Source: Misgurnus anguillicaudatus
Lineage: Eukaryota; Chordata; Actinopteri; Cypriniformes; Cobitidae
Reading direction: 5' to 3'
Assembly (NCBI RefSeq): GCF_027580225.2
Contig: NC_073358.2
Coordinates: 8,561,501-8,625,500, forward strand
Length of the DNA: 64,000 nucleotides
Shown: piece by piece, positions 1 to 10,291 of the stretch
Numbering within the stretch: position 1 is the stretch's first letter
How the letters are laid out: every line of letters begins with the position of its first letter
The notes under the pieces: model-generated
The model's input: the letters and a program-made list of their open reading frames with translations, nothing else
What the model was told of the DNA's origin: nothing
Database searches by the model: none
Program-made: the position numbers and the translations under genes

Positions 1-200
1 GTCACACTAAACAAAGACGATGCCTAAAAAAACATTTAGTCCTGAAAATTTGATTATTTATTTTTTGTACATATTTCCTGTATTTTCTGTTTGTATCTTA
101 ATTAAATAGATTGAAAAATAAATATGGATGGAAATTAAAACTTCTAAAACAAAAAGTCTGGTAGTGGTGGCCTAAGACTTTTGCACAGTACTGTATATGA
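1..200. mobile_element. Remnant of a Tc1-like element terminus
   Basis: The segment ends with a TGCACAGTACTGTATAT stretch near 180-197, which resembles the outer end of fish Tc1-like elements. No transposase frame is readable. The rest is AT-rich and not assignable. Family assignment is tentative. Confidence 0.35.
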
Positions 201-224
201 TTATCTTTTATCAGAAGATCACAA

Positions 225-720
225 TTAGAGATTGAAAATGTCCTGGCTGTTCCAAGCTTTATAATGGAAGTAATTGGTGCTTTTGATTTAAAGTTCATCC
301 GGAAATACAAATATAAAACTTGGTTTTTAAAGAAAACCTGCGCTTCTGCTTTTGCAACTACGTCTCATGCTGGAAACACAATTTCTTGTAAACGTGCATT
401 GGTCGTAACGGAAGCTAGGTATTTTGGTTTAGAAAGTTTTAAATATAGATTTTTTCTTACAAAATCGCATTTAGTGCGCTCAGAAGACCTTTTTTAACCC
501 ACTGAAGCCATGTGGATTACTTCTGAAGAGGATGAATACACTTCTTTTAGGCTTTAAATCAGAAGCACCATTTACTACCATTATAAAGCTTGGAACATTC
601 AAGACATTTTCTAATTTAACTGCGATCGTGTTTATCTGAAGAAAAAAAATACATCGAGGATGGCTTGAGGGTACGAAAATCATGGGGTAATTTTCATTAT
701 TGGTTGAACTATTCCTTTAA
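225..720. repeat. Palindromic non-autonomous element
   Basis: The block near 230-300 (containing AAGCTTTATAATGG) recurs inverted near 550-620, and the right end closes with GAACTATTCCTTTAA. A related fragment lies at about 58375-58560. The short ORFs here are repeat sequence and not genes. Confidence 0.5.
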
Positions 721-1071
721 CGGAAATGTATTTAAACTTACGTGTGTTCATTAAAGTTGGGGATGAAGACACCACGACGTGTTGCTCTAAGGTGGCATCA
801 AAACTTCTCGCCACTTCGCTGTGTAATAGAGCAAAATACAATCAGTCATTAAATCACACCTCTATCAATAATAGGATGACACTTGTTTATTATATTTCTT
901 AATGTGAAATGTGCAATATTTTTAATTGTAGAATATCTTGTCCTGTCCTAGATCATATGTATAAAAATATTAGCCCACATGCATTTAAAGCATTGCTGTT
1001 TTTGTGCAACTCAATATTGCAAACAGCAATACTGGCTCAACCAATAGCATATGTTTGGGGCGGGGCATACT

Positions 1072-1287
1072 GAAAAAAAAACTTCTGGACATTGGTTGCA
1101 CAAGATTAAATTAGGTTTTCTTAAAATGAAATTAACATAAATTAAAATTAATTTCATTTTAAGAAAACAAGATTCCAACAGTTGAACTGGTATGCATAAT
1201 TAAATTAAGTAAATCCAACAACAAAAGAAAAATCATTTAAAAAAAACGTAATTCAATCTTGTGCAACCTGAGATTTTTTTCAGTATA
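1072..1287. repeat. Palindromic MITE
   Basis: Arms beginning ATACTGAAAAAAA and ending TTTTTTTCAGTATA are inverted copies, each followed inward by a TTGCACAAGATT motif. A second inner palindrome centres on about 1140. No coding potential. Confidence 0.6.
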
Positions 1288-1580
1288 AGCACGATGGCAA
1301 GCAAAAGGTGTTTAAAAAAATATATTTTTTAAAATACTTTAATAATAATAATTTTACTGTAATGATTTTTGGTTCCCAAGAAAAACCTTTAATAAAAAAG
1401 TCTGTAGAACTTTATTCCATTACAGAGAACCTTTTGTGTAACAAAAAAATTTTCTGTGGATGTTGAAGGTTTTTCATGAAACCCTATAGCCTAACAAAAA
1501 ACATTTGAAGAACTTACATTTTTAATTTTTGTGTATGCACAACCGGTTATGATTTCCAAAATTAATATCGCAGTGTTTAC

Positions 1581-2014
1581 CTCTGTGGACTTATCAAGTC
1601 AATTTCCAAAGCTTCTGTCACAGCTTCGCTGTCTCTTATCTTTTGGCTTCCCCTCCTACTGGTGGGTGAGTTTACTGGACTGTTCTCCACACTTGGCAAC
1701 CCAAACATGGTCTCTAGATATCTTAGTGGAAGTGTCCTGTTAACTGGTGTGTAAACATAGGCGCCACTCTGCTTCGTCAGAGGCCTTGGATTTACAACAT
1801 AGGAATGAACCAACGCCGGCACCGAATCAAATGTTTCCCCCTCCAGAACATACTGCACTCGACTGTATCCGTCGTGAGATCGGAGCAGAACTTTGCTGAT
1901 TAGGAAATGCAAAGCGTTTTGGTTCCAGCAGCAGGTTAAGACATAGTCACCGATGCTAGTGAGGGAGTCACGGATAAGAAAATTCCCATTCTGTTGCGTT
2001 AGAGACTCAGACAC
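1581..2014 (-). CDS. sh2d3c: sh2d3c-like exon: most of the SH2 domain
   Basis: This 434-bp exon runs from an ACACAG acceptor to an AGAG/GTAAAC donor, so it starts in phase 0 and leaves two bases. It encodes FLIRDS (pTyr-binding Arg), VLTCCW, FDSVPALVHSY and PVNRTLPLRYLE, then a Ser-rich tail (NSPVNSPTSRRGS) typical of the region after the SH2 domain. Confidence 0.85.
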
Positions 2015-5000
2015 CTGTGTACAAAAAATTGATTGAAATTAATTAATTGAATACAACAAATTTATTACAACAAAAAACAACGTTGAAATACGTAAGGAAT
2101 AATTGACAATGGGCCATTGAATTATAAGAAAATAAGGCACACCCAAGGTGCAATGCGGCACGATGCAAAAATCTGCTGCAGATATGTGCGATTTTTTAAT
2201 AATATGGCATCTTTAACAAGTCTAAAGTGAGAGACGCATGCGAAAAAAAGACACACACTCGAACACATCATTTTAAATGATCGATTGTTTGCTTTAATGC
2301 ATCAATGAAGTAATCGTTCACATTAGCATCGTGATGCAGCGTAAAAACGATATTCAACAGTGCTAGTATTTGTAGCGCAATGCCTGTGTTTTTCATTTCA
2401 TTTTCTTGCAGTAATTAGTTTCTCCACAAGGTGGCAACTTATAGTCATGCGTAGGTTCTAGGTTATGCGTAGGCTGTGCGCCTGACGCGCACCTCGCCAA
2501 AATTACTGCCTACTAGCAGTCTGCATGTGTAATTGCACGTCGACGCAAAAGTATATATGAAAATGACTGGTAGCCTACGGCATCAAGGATACAACGTACG
2601 ACTTACGTACAACTATAATGAGCTTTTTCGCCAATGAGTAAATAAACCGCTTCATCAACAATTCGTACAACCTTCGAGAGGTTGTACGAAGAGATCAAAA
2701 AATACTCTTTCATTTATAATAACTGTACCATTTTATTTATTATTTTATTTATTTATTTACCCCTTTAGGCCTACTTAACTGCTCCTTACAGACCCCTGTA
2801 GGCCAAGAGTTGTATTGCATGCGTCCAATGCCTACGTACGCATTCGAGTTAAATGAAGTATGCTTTGCGTTCGACTGTACATATAAAATAAACTAAACAT
2901 CCACTTTTAAGGCACAGTATGGCACTTTTGGCACTAGAGGTCACAAAATAACGACAAATGCGTAGCTTGATGATTCTGTGAAGGAGTGACGAATGATGGG
3001 AATTGTCTTCACCGCCACTATCAAAAGAAATTGACAGGACTCCAAAAATCATGTTCATTGATGACGTAATGAAATAAAGTTTAATACTCTTTACATTATA
3101 ATATAAGCCCACAGTGTGGCTTGATAAAGGGAACAGCAGAAAGGGGTGCCAGTGCCAGTAATACTGCCTATACAGCAATACACAGATCAGTACCGCTTTC
3201 AAATTGTTCTTGTGATACTTTGATGTCACACGGTGATCGGTCTGCGCAGTAAAGTCAAACACACCTGTGGTTTCCATGGTAGTAAAAGCGGAAACCGAAG
3301 ATAACCCGGACATGACGCCACTGACAGGTGACAGGAGAGACATTACACTGGTTAAAGTTGTCAATTTCTCTGGATTCAAATACTTTTGGAAACATTTGCA
3401 ATAATGTAAGTACACAACTGCTAGTATTTTATTGCATAAATCTTACATATTGTGCCTTTAGAGGTGTATTCTGCAATAACAACAGGCTGACTGTACATTA
3501 TCCTCCTTATTAACAAAAAAGTAAAAAAAAATTGAACACAAAATATGGTTTATTACAGAAAAACATTGTAGTAGGACTATTAAAATAGCTACTGATCAAT
3601 AAAAATCGATTATACCAAGGGGCTATTGAATGCTTTATTCTGATTGGTTGAGAAATGTTCCATGGGTGTTGATTATTTTTCTGTAAAATGCACACCTAAC
3701 CTGTGAAATGTCTTTAATTCTTTCCCCACCATTGAGAAAAAATGCTTCCCCGCCAATGACGAGTATTTCCGGCTTTCCGCAATAGCACTATTATCCACCA
3801 GGTGGAGCTCTTCTGTATCTTATAAACCCAGAAGTATCGCCCTAGGTCAAACAGCTGTATGTCCGTGTATGTTTTGATGATCGCTCTGAATCTGATCTCT
3901 ATCAAAAGTTCTTCACAAAAATGTCATCATCTCAGGTTTTTGCTAAAATTGTGATGTTTTTGAAGAAACCTACTCATATTTGAGAGGTGATAAAGGAGAA
4001 CAAATGAAGATAGGATGAAATTTTTTTAATTTTTTAATCAAAGGGTCTGTTCTCTTATTTGATATAGTGTATGTTTATATATTTAATGAACACTTTCTGG
4101 AAGGCATTAAACTTCATGAAAAATGCTGGCGCTGGCAGGCCACATTTTTTTTAAACGCTGGCGGGGAAAGAGTTAAAAACCACCAAAGCAATGTCTGTCA
4201 TAACCGTGGTATAAGCGGAATAACCACTTTGCGTCGTGCCACATTACCACCTTGGATGTGCATTATTTTTTTAATAATAAACGGCCCGTCGTCAATTATT
4301 ACAGTAAAATTAAAATAAAAACTACATAAATTATAACACACTGATTTAAAAGCATGTGCTCACCTCCCAAGGTATACAACCATGATACCAGCCATGACTT
4401 GATAAGTTATCGCTGCTCAGTTTCAACTCTTTCTCCAACTCCTTCTTCAGCTTTTCCGATGGGGAACTCAGCAGGCATGTCTCTCGAGAAAACTAAAGGA
4501 AGTGAAAAAATGTGTTCACAGAGACATCATGAGAACCATCTAAAAAAACAACAACAACGCTTCTACTGCCCTTTTCGAGCCATGACTCACATCTTAGCTC
4601 AGTTGTTAAGGTGACATCATTGTGTTACTGTTTAAAAAGATCAATACATCATTGCAACAGCCTCTGTGGAGTCTTACAAACACAAACTAGGCCCTGGTGC
4701 ATTCGGATATCTGGAGCAATAAAATTGAAATAAGTGTACTTAGATTATGGGAAAATGTCCTGAATGTTAAATAACTATTCTGCACAATAGGGGTGCTAAT
4801 GTCAAGAGCCATTATTTAAATGTGAGCCAATGTTCAGTTGCTCTAAAATAAAGAGGCACATTTGGCACAGTTGGTTGCCTGTAACCTAGTTTGTCCACAA
4901 CCATTTTGAAGACACAGGCATCGGTCCAAGCCCTTTTAAATTCAATTACAGCTTAATGGCAAAACTCTTACACTCTTAAAACGAATGTGTTCAAATTCAT

Positions 5001-5377
5001 TTTAACATTGTGTTGGTTGTGCTTATTTTTGGAACAACACACTTTGTGTTGTTTTAACACATCTTGAGTTGTCCATTTTATTTATTTGAACATAAAATTA
5101 ACACGAAATGACACATAATGTGTTAAAATAACACATAATGGGTTAAATAGGATAAAACAAAACAACGTGTTAAAATTCTTTGTGACTACCACTTTGTAAA
5201 GAAACATCACCGGCAAAGCCAAAGCAAAAAATATTAAAGAATGGCCGAGATCTGATAGTTTCTATGATGACTGGAATGTAAAAACATTTCTAGATGCTGT
5301 TAAAGTTAATATATAATAACATAACATGGTAACTTACCTTAACATAAACACTGCCGTTTTCCATAGGACCTGTGTGA
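1581..5377 (-). CDS. sh2d3c: SH2 domain-containing adaptor of the NSP family, sh2d3c-like (5' exons only)
   Basis: SH2D3C couples phosphotyrosine receptors to Cas-family scaffolds and Rap/R-Ras signalling through an N-terminal SH2 domain and a C-terminal GEF-like domain. Three exons are readable in transcript order: 5338-5377 (ATG at 5364-5362, reading MENGSVYVK, donor GTAAGT), 4364-4480 (39 codons, ends SSHGWYHGCIPWE, donor GTGAGC) and 1581-2014 (starts VSESLTQQNG, donor GTAAAC). Joined in phase they give a YVK segment, an EKLKKELEKELKLSS linker and an almost complete SH2 domain. The domain has WYHG, the phosphotyrosine-binding arginine in FLIRDS, and a PVNRTLPLRYLE end. The linker and SH2 match SH2D3C better than BCAR3 or SH2D3A. 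An Arg usual in GRIPRE is Cys here. The GEF-like C-terminus must lie left of the window. Whether 5364 is the real start is uncertain, because the frame is open upstream to a good acceptor. Confidence 0.8.
2662..2690. other. Perfect 12-bp hairpin
   Basis: TTCGTACAACCT and its exact inverse flank a 5-base TCGAG loop. It lies in the SH2 gene intron. No T-run follows and function is unknown. Confidence 0.7.
3713..4177. repeat. TIR element nested in an older repeat
   Basis: The left end TTTAATTCTTTCCCC pairs with the inverse GGGGAAAGAGTTAAAA at the right end, about 465 bp apart. Flanking sequence (about 3500-3710 and 4180-4320) resembles another fish repeat, so this element probably inserted into an older one. 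Confidence 0.5.
4364..4480 (-). CDS. sh2d3c: sh2d3c-like exon: linker and start of SH2
   Basis: A 117-bp phase-0 exon encodes a charged helical linker (SEKLKKELEKELKLSS) and the WYHG start of the SH2 domain. The acceptor (GAGAG before ACATGCC) has a short pyrimidine tract. The donor GTGAGC is good. It splices in frame onto the 1581-2014 exon. Confidence 0.8.
4980..5170. repeat. MITE rich in TAACACA motifs
   Basis: Alternating AACACA and TGTGTT motifs form an imperfect palindrome. A related copy lies at about 60765-60880. No coding potential. Confidence 0.5.
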
Positions 5378-6886
5378 CTGTAACAACAATAAAAGTGGTC
5401 GAATTACACCGGTGTTGTAGTTGATAGGCAAAGAATAATCTGTTTGTTGTATATCAGTGGTGCCATTACACAACTCATTCAAAATACAGACATCTGACAT
5501 CTCCCAGTGTCCATTCCCAAACAAAAACACTCCATGCCAGACAAGCCAAATATCTCAGCGATTACAACACTGCTTCCCTTCTCAAGGTTTCACAATCAAA
5601 TATTTAACATTCTGTACAGGACGCAGTCCTCCGGGTTGAAAATGTGAAAAAAAACACACATACCTTTATAGTCCAATATAATATTTTTCCACCATAATTC
5701 ATAAGTCCAGATAATAAATACTGTATACTATAGTATTTACTAAAGTGAATTACAATTTCTAGATACTAGTGTTTGGAACTTTACCATAAAGTATACTACA
5801 GTGTTTACTTTATCAATTCACTATAGTTAATACTACAGAATAGTACAGTATGTCTATTCATTACTATAATATAGCCTACTACAGTATACTACTTTACTAG
5901 TAATTGAAGTTTAAAAATATACAACATTTTTTATGTTAACTATTTAAAGCATCTTCTTACCATGTATGAATCAACGCCATAGATACACTTTATAGGCAAC
6001 TTCCCTTGTTGTTTCCAGAAATAACTAACAGGATGACTAACAAGTACTCTACGCAGTTGCTACATCTCTTCTGAACTGTTTTGCTGTACGTGAACCCGCG
6101 TGAACGTCAAGCTCTGGGAGCGGAGCGCAAAGTTACATAATAATCAGACTAGACTATAACTACAAACAGACTTGCTGAGAGAAAAAACACCAGTCCAACA
6201 ACACTAACGTGCACTGTCTTGTTTCTAAGATATTTTTTATTCAAAACACACTATCAAATCGCAACAACGTAAAAATACGTGTAATATCTTACCTTAGCGC
6301 TCATAGTAAATCACACCGATTAAACTCCATTTAAATTCCATGATAACAAGTTTTTATCAACTTGACAGCCACAGATATAACACGGCCATGGGATGATCTG
6401 TATGTCTCGTGTACTGTTGATACCACGACCAGCTATTATTCTGAGATACAGTGGATACAATAATGTTACAGTGTTTGCTGATGACGTCACCCATTTATTT
6501 GTTTAAATTTCTCTCGCTTCTCCCGCCCCAATCCCCTTAAATTTGGCGACTCCCACATGAAAAAATACTATAGTGTATATTTTTTAGTATTTATTATAAT
6601 AAAGCGTAGTAACTTTCTAGATAGTAATACTAAAGTATATTACAGCATTAACCAGTGAATTATATGGTTAATACGACAGTAATTAACAAAGTTACATACT
6701 AGTTTATACAGCAATTTACTTTAGTATACTAAAGTATTTTTTTCACATAGGCCTTTATCCTAAGTATACGCTTGAGGTTTGTAGATGTCCATTGTGCTAT
6801 TCAAATACTTGTGCCAGTTACTGAGTGATTCGGTAGATGGAGCACAATTCCCATTTTTATTCATTGTGCTTTGCAGGGACAAGAGT

Positions 6887-7318
6887 TAAAGGGATAGTTC
6901 ACTACAAAATGAAAACTCTGTCATCATCCAGTCATCCCCATGTTGTTCCAAACCCGCATGAATCTCTTCCTTCAGATGAACACAAAAGAAGATATCCTGA
7001 GAAATGATGGCAAACACACAGCAGCAAGCGACCACAGACCTCCACAGTAGGAATAAAAAATATGATGGAATTTAATGGGTACCCTCAACTGTGTGCTTAC
7101 CATCATTTATCAAAATATTTTCTTTGTGATATCACAATACTTCCAAAATATTTTTTCCTACTATGGATGTCCATAGCCACCCACGGCTGTGTGCCCACCA
7201 TCACCACCCAAAACACTGTCCTTGTGTTCATCAGAAAAAAGAAACCCACACAGGTCCAGAACAAAACGAAAATGAGCAAACGACAGAATTTTCATTTTAC
7301 AGTGAACTATCCCTTTAA
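6887..7318. repeat. AAAGGGATAGTTCAC-family palindromic element
   Basis: It opens with AAAGGGATAGTTCAC and closes with GTGAACTATCCCTTT. The interior is the GATGAACACAAAAGAAGATA module common in cyprinid genomes. The matching copy in the right unit is 21491-21894. Confidence 0.75.
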
Positions 7319-7532
7319 AAGGCGAAGACTCTTAATCTGTCAAATTGCTGTTGCTAAAACGTACATAAGTCACATTTAACTTTAAGTGAGTACAATGACA
7401 ATAATAAACAATTATGGGTTAATGCTTTAAGTCCCATTGAAAGCCAACATGTCAAAATAGGCTACTAGTACACTTCATAGTACTATAGGTAACTGTAATC
7501 ATGTGTATACCGTAGTATATAATAATTACACT

Positions 7533-7946
7533 TAAAGGGATAGTTCACTTTAAAATGAAAATTCTGTCATCATTTACTCATCCTCATGTTGTTCTAAACC
7601 TGTATGAATTTCTTTTTTCTGATGAACACAAAAGAAGATATTTTGAGAAATGATGGTAAACACACAGCAGTAAGTGACCGTAGACTTAGGAATAAAAAAA
7701 TATGATGGAATTCAATGGGTACCGTCAACTGTGTGCTTACCTTATCAAAATATTTTTTTCATTATTTATCACAATACCTCCAACATATTATTTTCCTACT
7801 ATGGAAGTATATGGTCACTTACTGCTGTGTGTTCACCATCATCTCCCAAAACATCCTCCCCTGTGTTCATCGGAAAAAGGTTTGGAGCAGCATGAGGATG
7901 AGTGAATGATGACGGAGTTTTCATTTTAAAGTGAACTGTCCCTTTA
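7533..7946. repeat. AAAGGGATAGTTCAC-family palindromic element
   Basis: This is a second copy of the family in the left unit, with inverted ends AAAGGGATAGTTCAC and GTGAACTGTCCCTTT. It predates the duplication, because the right unit has it at 22101-22530. Confidence 0.75.
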
Positions 7947-8412
7947 ATGATTGTATACTATAGTATTCTGTTATCTGTAGCGAATTAATATTTAAATAAA
8001 TAAATAATACTAAATATAGGCTACTAAACTAGCATGGGTATCTACTATAGCTGAAGTATATTACAGTACATATTTGATATACATTAATATTTAATGTAAA
8101 AGTATTAAAACCATATACTTATTTACAATTTTACTTACACACTAAATGTTTTACACTAAATAAAAATATTTTATTTTTATTTTCTTACAAGAAATTTGTG
8201 GAATATCTCAAAGCAAGAATGAATTAACACACATAAGAGGTTGCATTAATTTTTATAATATCTTTGAACGTAAAATAAATTAAAAGAGACGAAATAGTCA
8301 TTCATACACTTAAGTGAAATGTCTTCAACGCTTTTTGCGCAATATTTCAAGCGTAGGTTTTGTGAAAGTTAAAAGCACGATTTAAATTTGCGCGCAAAGC
8401 TCAAACATCATC

Positions 8413-8426
8413 GCTTCCATGACAAC
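8413..8426 (+). promoter_or_regulatory. Degenerate RFX X-box upstream of the left cfap157 copy
   Basis: The sequence is GCTTCCATGACAAC, 51 bp upstream of the ATG. The right copy has GCTTCCATGGCAAC at the same place. The G-to-A change damages the GGCAAC half-site of the RFX consensus used by ciliary genes. Confidence 0.6.
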
Positions 8427-8914
8427 AAGAAAACACTCGCATGTTTCACTGAAACTGAAGAAGCGACGAAAACTTCAATGGCTCCGAAAAAGAAGGGAAA
8501 GAATGGCGATGATAAATCAAAACAAAAGGAAAACATGGCGTCTGAGAAGAAAAAACCTGGAGAATTAACAGAAGGTGACAAAAGGTTTTATCAAGCTCAA
8601 ATACGAGATTTGGAAGAGCGACTGGGAAGGTAAAGACAGAGCCTAGCATTTCAAGTTGACTTTTTCACCAGAACGCTTTTCACAGTAAATGCATATTTGT
8701 AAAGAAAACAGAGACAAAACAATATGAAGCTACATGTTATTTTTAAAGTTTTCATTTTCAGACTTAAGAACTAACGTATACATTCAGATTTATAACTAAT
8801 ATATTCAGACTTATAATAAGGCCTATATATGTGGGGTTTTTAAATATAAACATGATTATAGATACAGGATATAAGTTATGCAGCGCACGCACGCACACAC
8901 AACCTATCAATATA

Positions 8915-9338
8915 GAGGGGTTGCAAGTTTACAAACATTGCAGGGTGCGCGCGCATCCAGGGGGCAGAAAGCCCGATTGGTGAGCTGATCCGCTACTGCA
9001 ACAACCTTAATTATTGAAGCGTTCTTTATTGTTTGTATATAAATAAGACTTGATTTTAGTTGGATCTGTTTTTCTGTCTTTATTTTTGCAGTGTTACTGT
9101 GATACATGTATGAATTATAATGTTATAATTATAATGCTAGTAACGTAATAGTCGCATCTACTGGTATGTTAACATTAGGCACCCAGCACTGACTCTGTTG
9201 GTACTATTTTCCACACAAAAATTCCTTGGCATTTTGACTTACAGACACCGCTACTAGCATACAACACAATGCACGTCTCTTCTTTCTGCCCCTCGGTTGC
9301 GCGCGCAACCAGTTAGTGACGTCGCCGTGCAACCCGTC
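8915..9338. mobile_element. 424-bp MITE with TATA target duplication, absent from the right copy
   Basis: The ends are GAGGGGTTGCA and the inverse of GACGGGTTGCA. The element is flanked by TATA on both sides (8911-8914 and 9339-9342). The right unit has a single uninterrupted TATA at 23370-23373, an empty site. The insertion therefore happened after the duplication, in intron 1 of the left cfap157 copy. Confidence 0.85.
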
Positions 9339-10291
9339 TATAATACAGTACAGAAAACAGTTTGCACTTTTACATGTTAAACAGTTGAACACAAACGTTT
9401 TTTACAGTTATTACAAATGAGGATTTCCCCAAAAAGTGGTTTTGTCAGGTTTTCCTCACTTTTGGGTACAAACTTATCCTTAAAGGTTAAAAATCTTTCT
9501 TTTTAAGAGTTTTGGGTGAAACAAGCATACACACAACACCAGATACTCACCTAACGATGATGCTGATTTAAATACGTCTCTAGTTTTGGAGATGTAAGAT
9601 TATAATCCCATTCTCAGAAAGAATAGTTAAAAGTAACCTGTTAAACTATTACCATGTGCGGTCTTGTCCTTGAGAAAACTAAAATGAAACCGACTTTGAA
9701 TCATAATTTCCTGTCAATAATTAACCAGGTAACATACTTATCAAGTTATGCCATGACCTCAACAGGAAGCGCTTGCCTTTTAAATACCTGAACAGTCACC
9801 ACGTCTTTCATTGCAGATACCAGCTTAAATGTGAAAAACTGGAGCTTCGAGAAATGGACTTGTGCTTTAAGATCGATAATTCGGAGAAAGACATCATTCT
9901 CTATCTCCAACACACACTGCGTAAAAAAGAGGATGAAGTCGATGATCTGGCAGAGGCGTTGTCGAAACATCAGCAGGTCCAAGAAACTGAACGCAACTCA
10001 TTTGAGCTTCAGCTGAACCGGCTTAGACTTGAACTTCAGGAAAATAAGGACAAGTTCACATTGGAGAACATGGCCCTTGGTAGGAGCGTCTGCAAATTTA
10101 GCACTATGCAAACATCTTTATTCTTCACCAAAGAGTAGGAAACTAATATAAATGTACAATTCTTTGGAAGAATTTTCTGCACAGAAGGAGAAGCTCATGG
10201 CTGAACGCAAGGCTTTGGAAGAGCAACTTCAAAAGCAAAAAGAGGAACACCAGGAAGAAATTTATCGTCTGGAGAAACAAGCTGTGCTAGA

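Larger units (their letters stand above)
2015..4363. other. Intron of the SH2 gene, mostly repeats
   Basis: No exon is recognisable here. The interval holds AT-rich low-complexity sequence (about 2700-2760), a perfect hairpin (2662-2690) and nested repeats from about 3500. The 188-codon ORF on the minus strand at 2849-3415 shares a segment with another repeat near 34400 and is judged non-genic. Confidence 0.6.

Noticed and set aside
2849..3415. 188-codon minus-strand ORF
   Set aside because: It has no recognisable domain, and part of it (the TTGVFDF region) recurs in a repeat near 34400. It lies in an intron of the SH2 gene and is judged a repeat-derived open frame.
7062..7909. Several overlapping small ORFs in the AAAGGGATAGTTCAC elements
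   Set aside because: The same frames recur in every copy of the repeat (for example at 21667 and 22172), with stops and shifts, so they are repeat sequence.
9773..10138. 121-codon ORF beginning in intron 1 of the left cfap157 copy
   Set aside because: Only 9817-10079 is exon. The ends are intron read-through beyond a clear acceptor and donor, and the same holds for 23771-24178 in the right copy.
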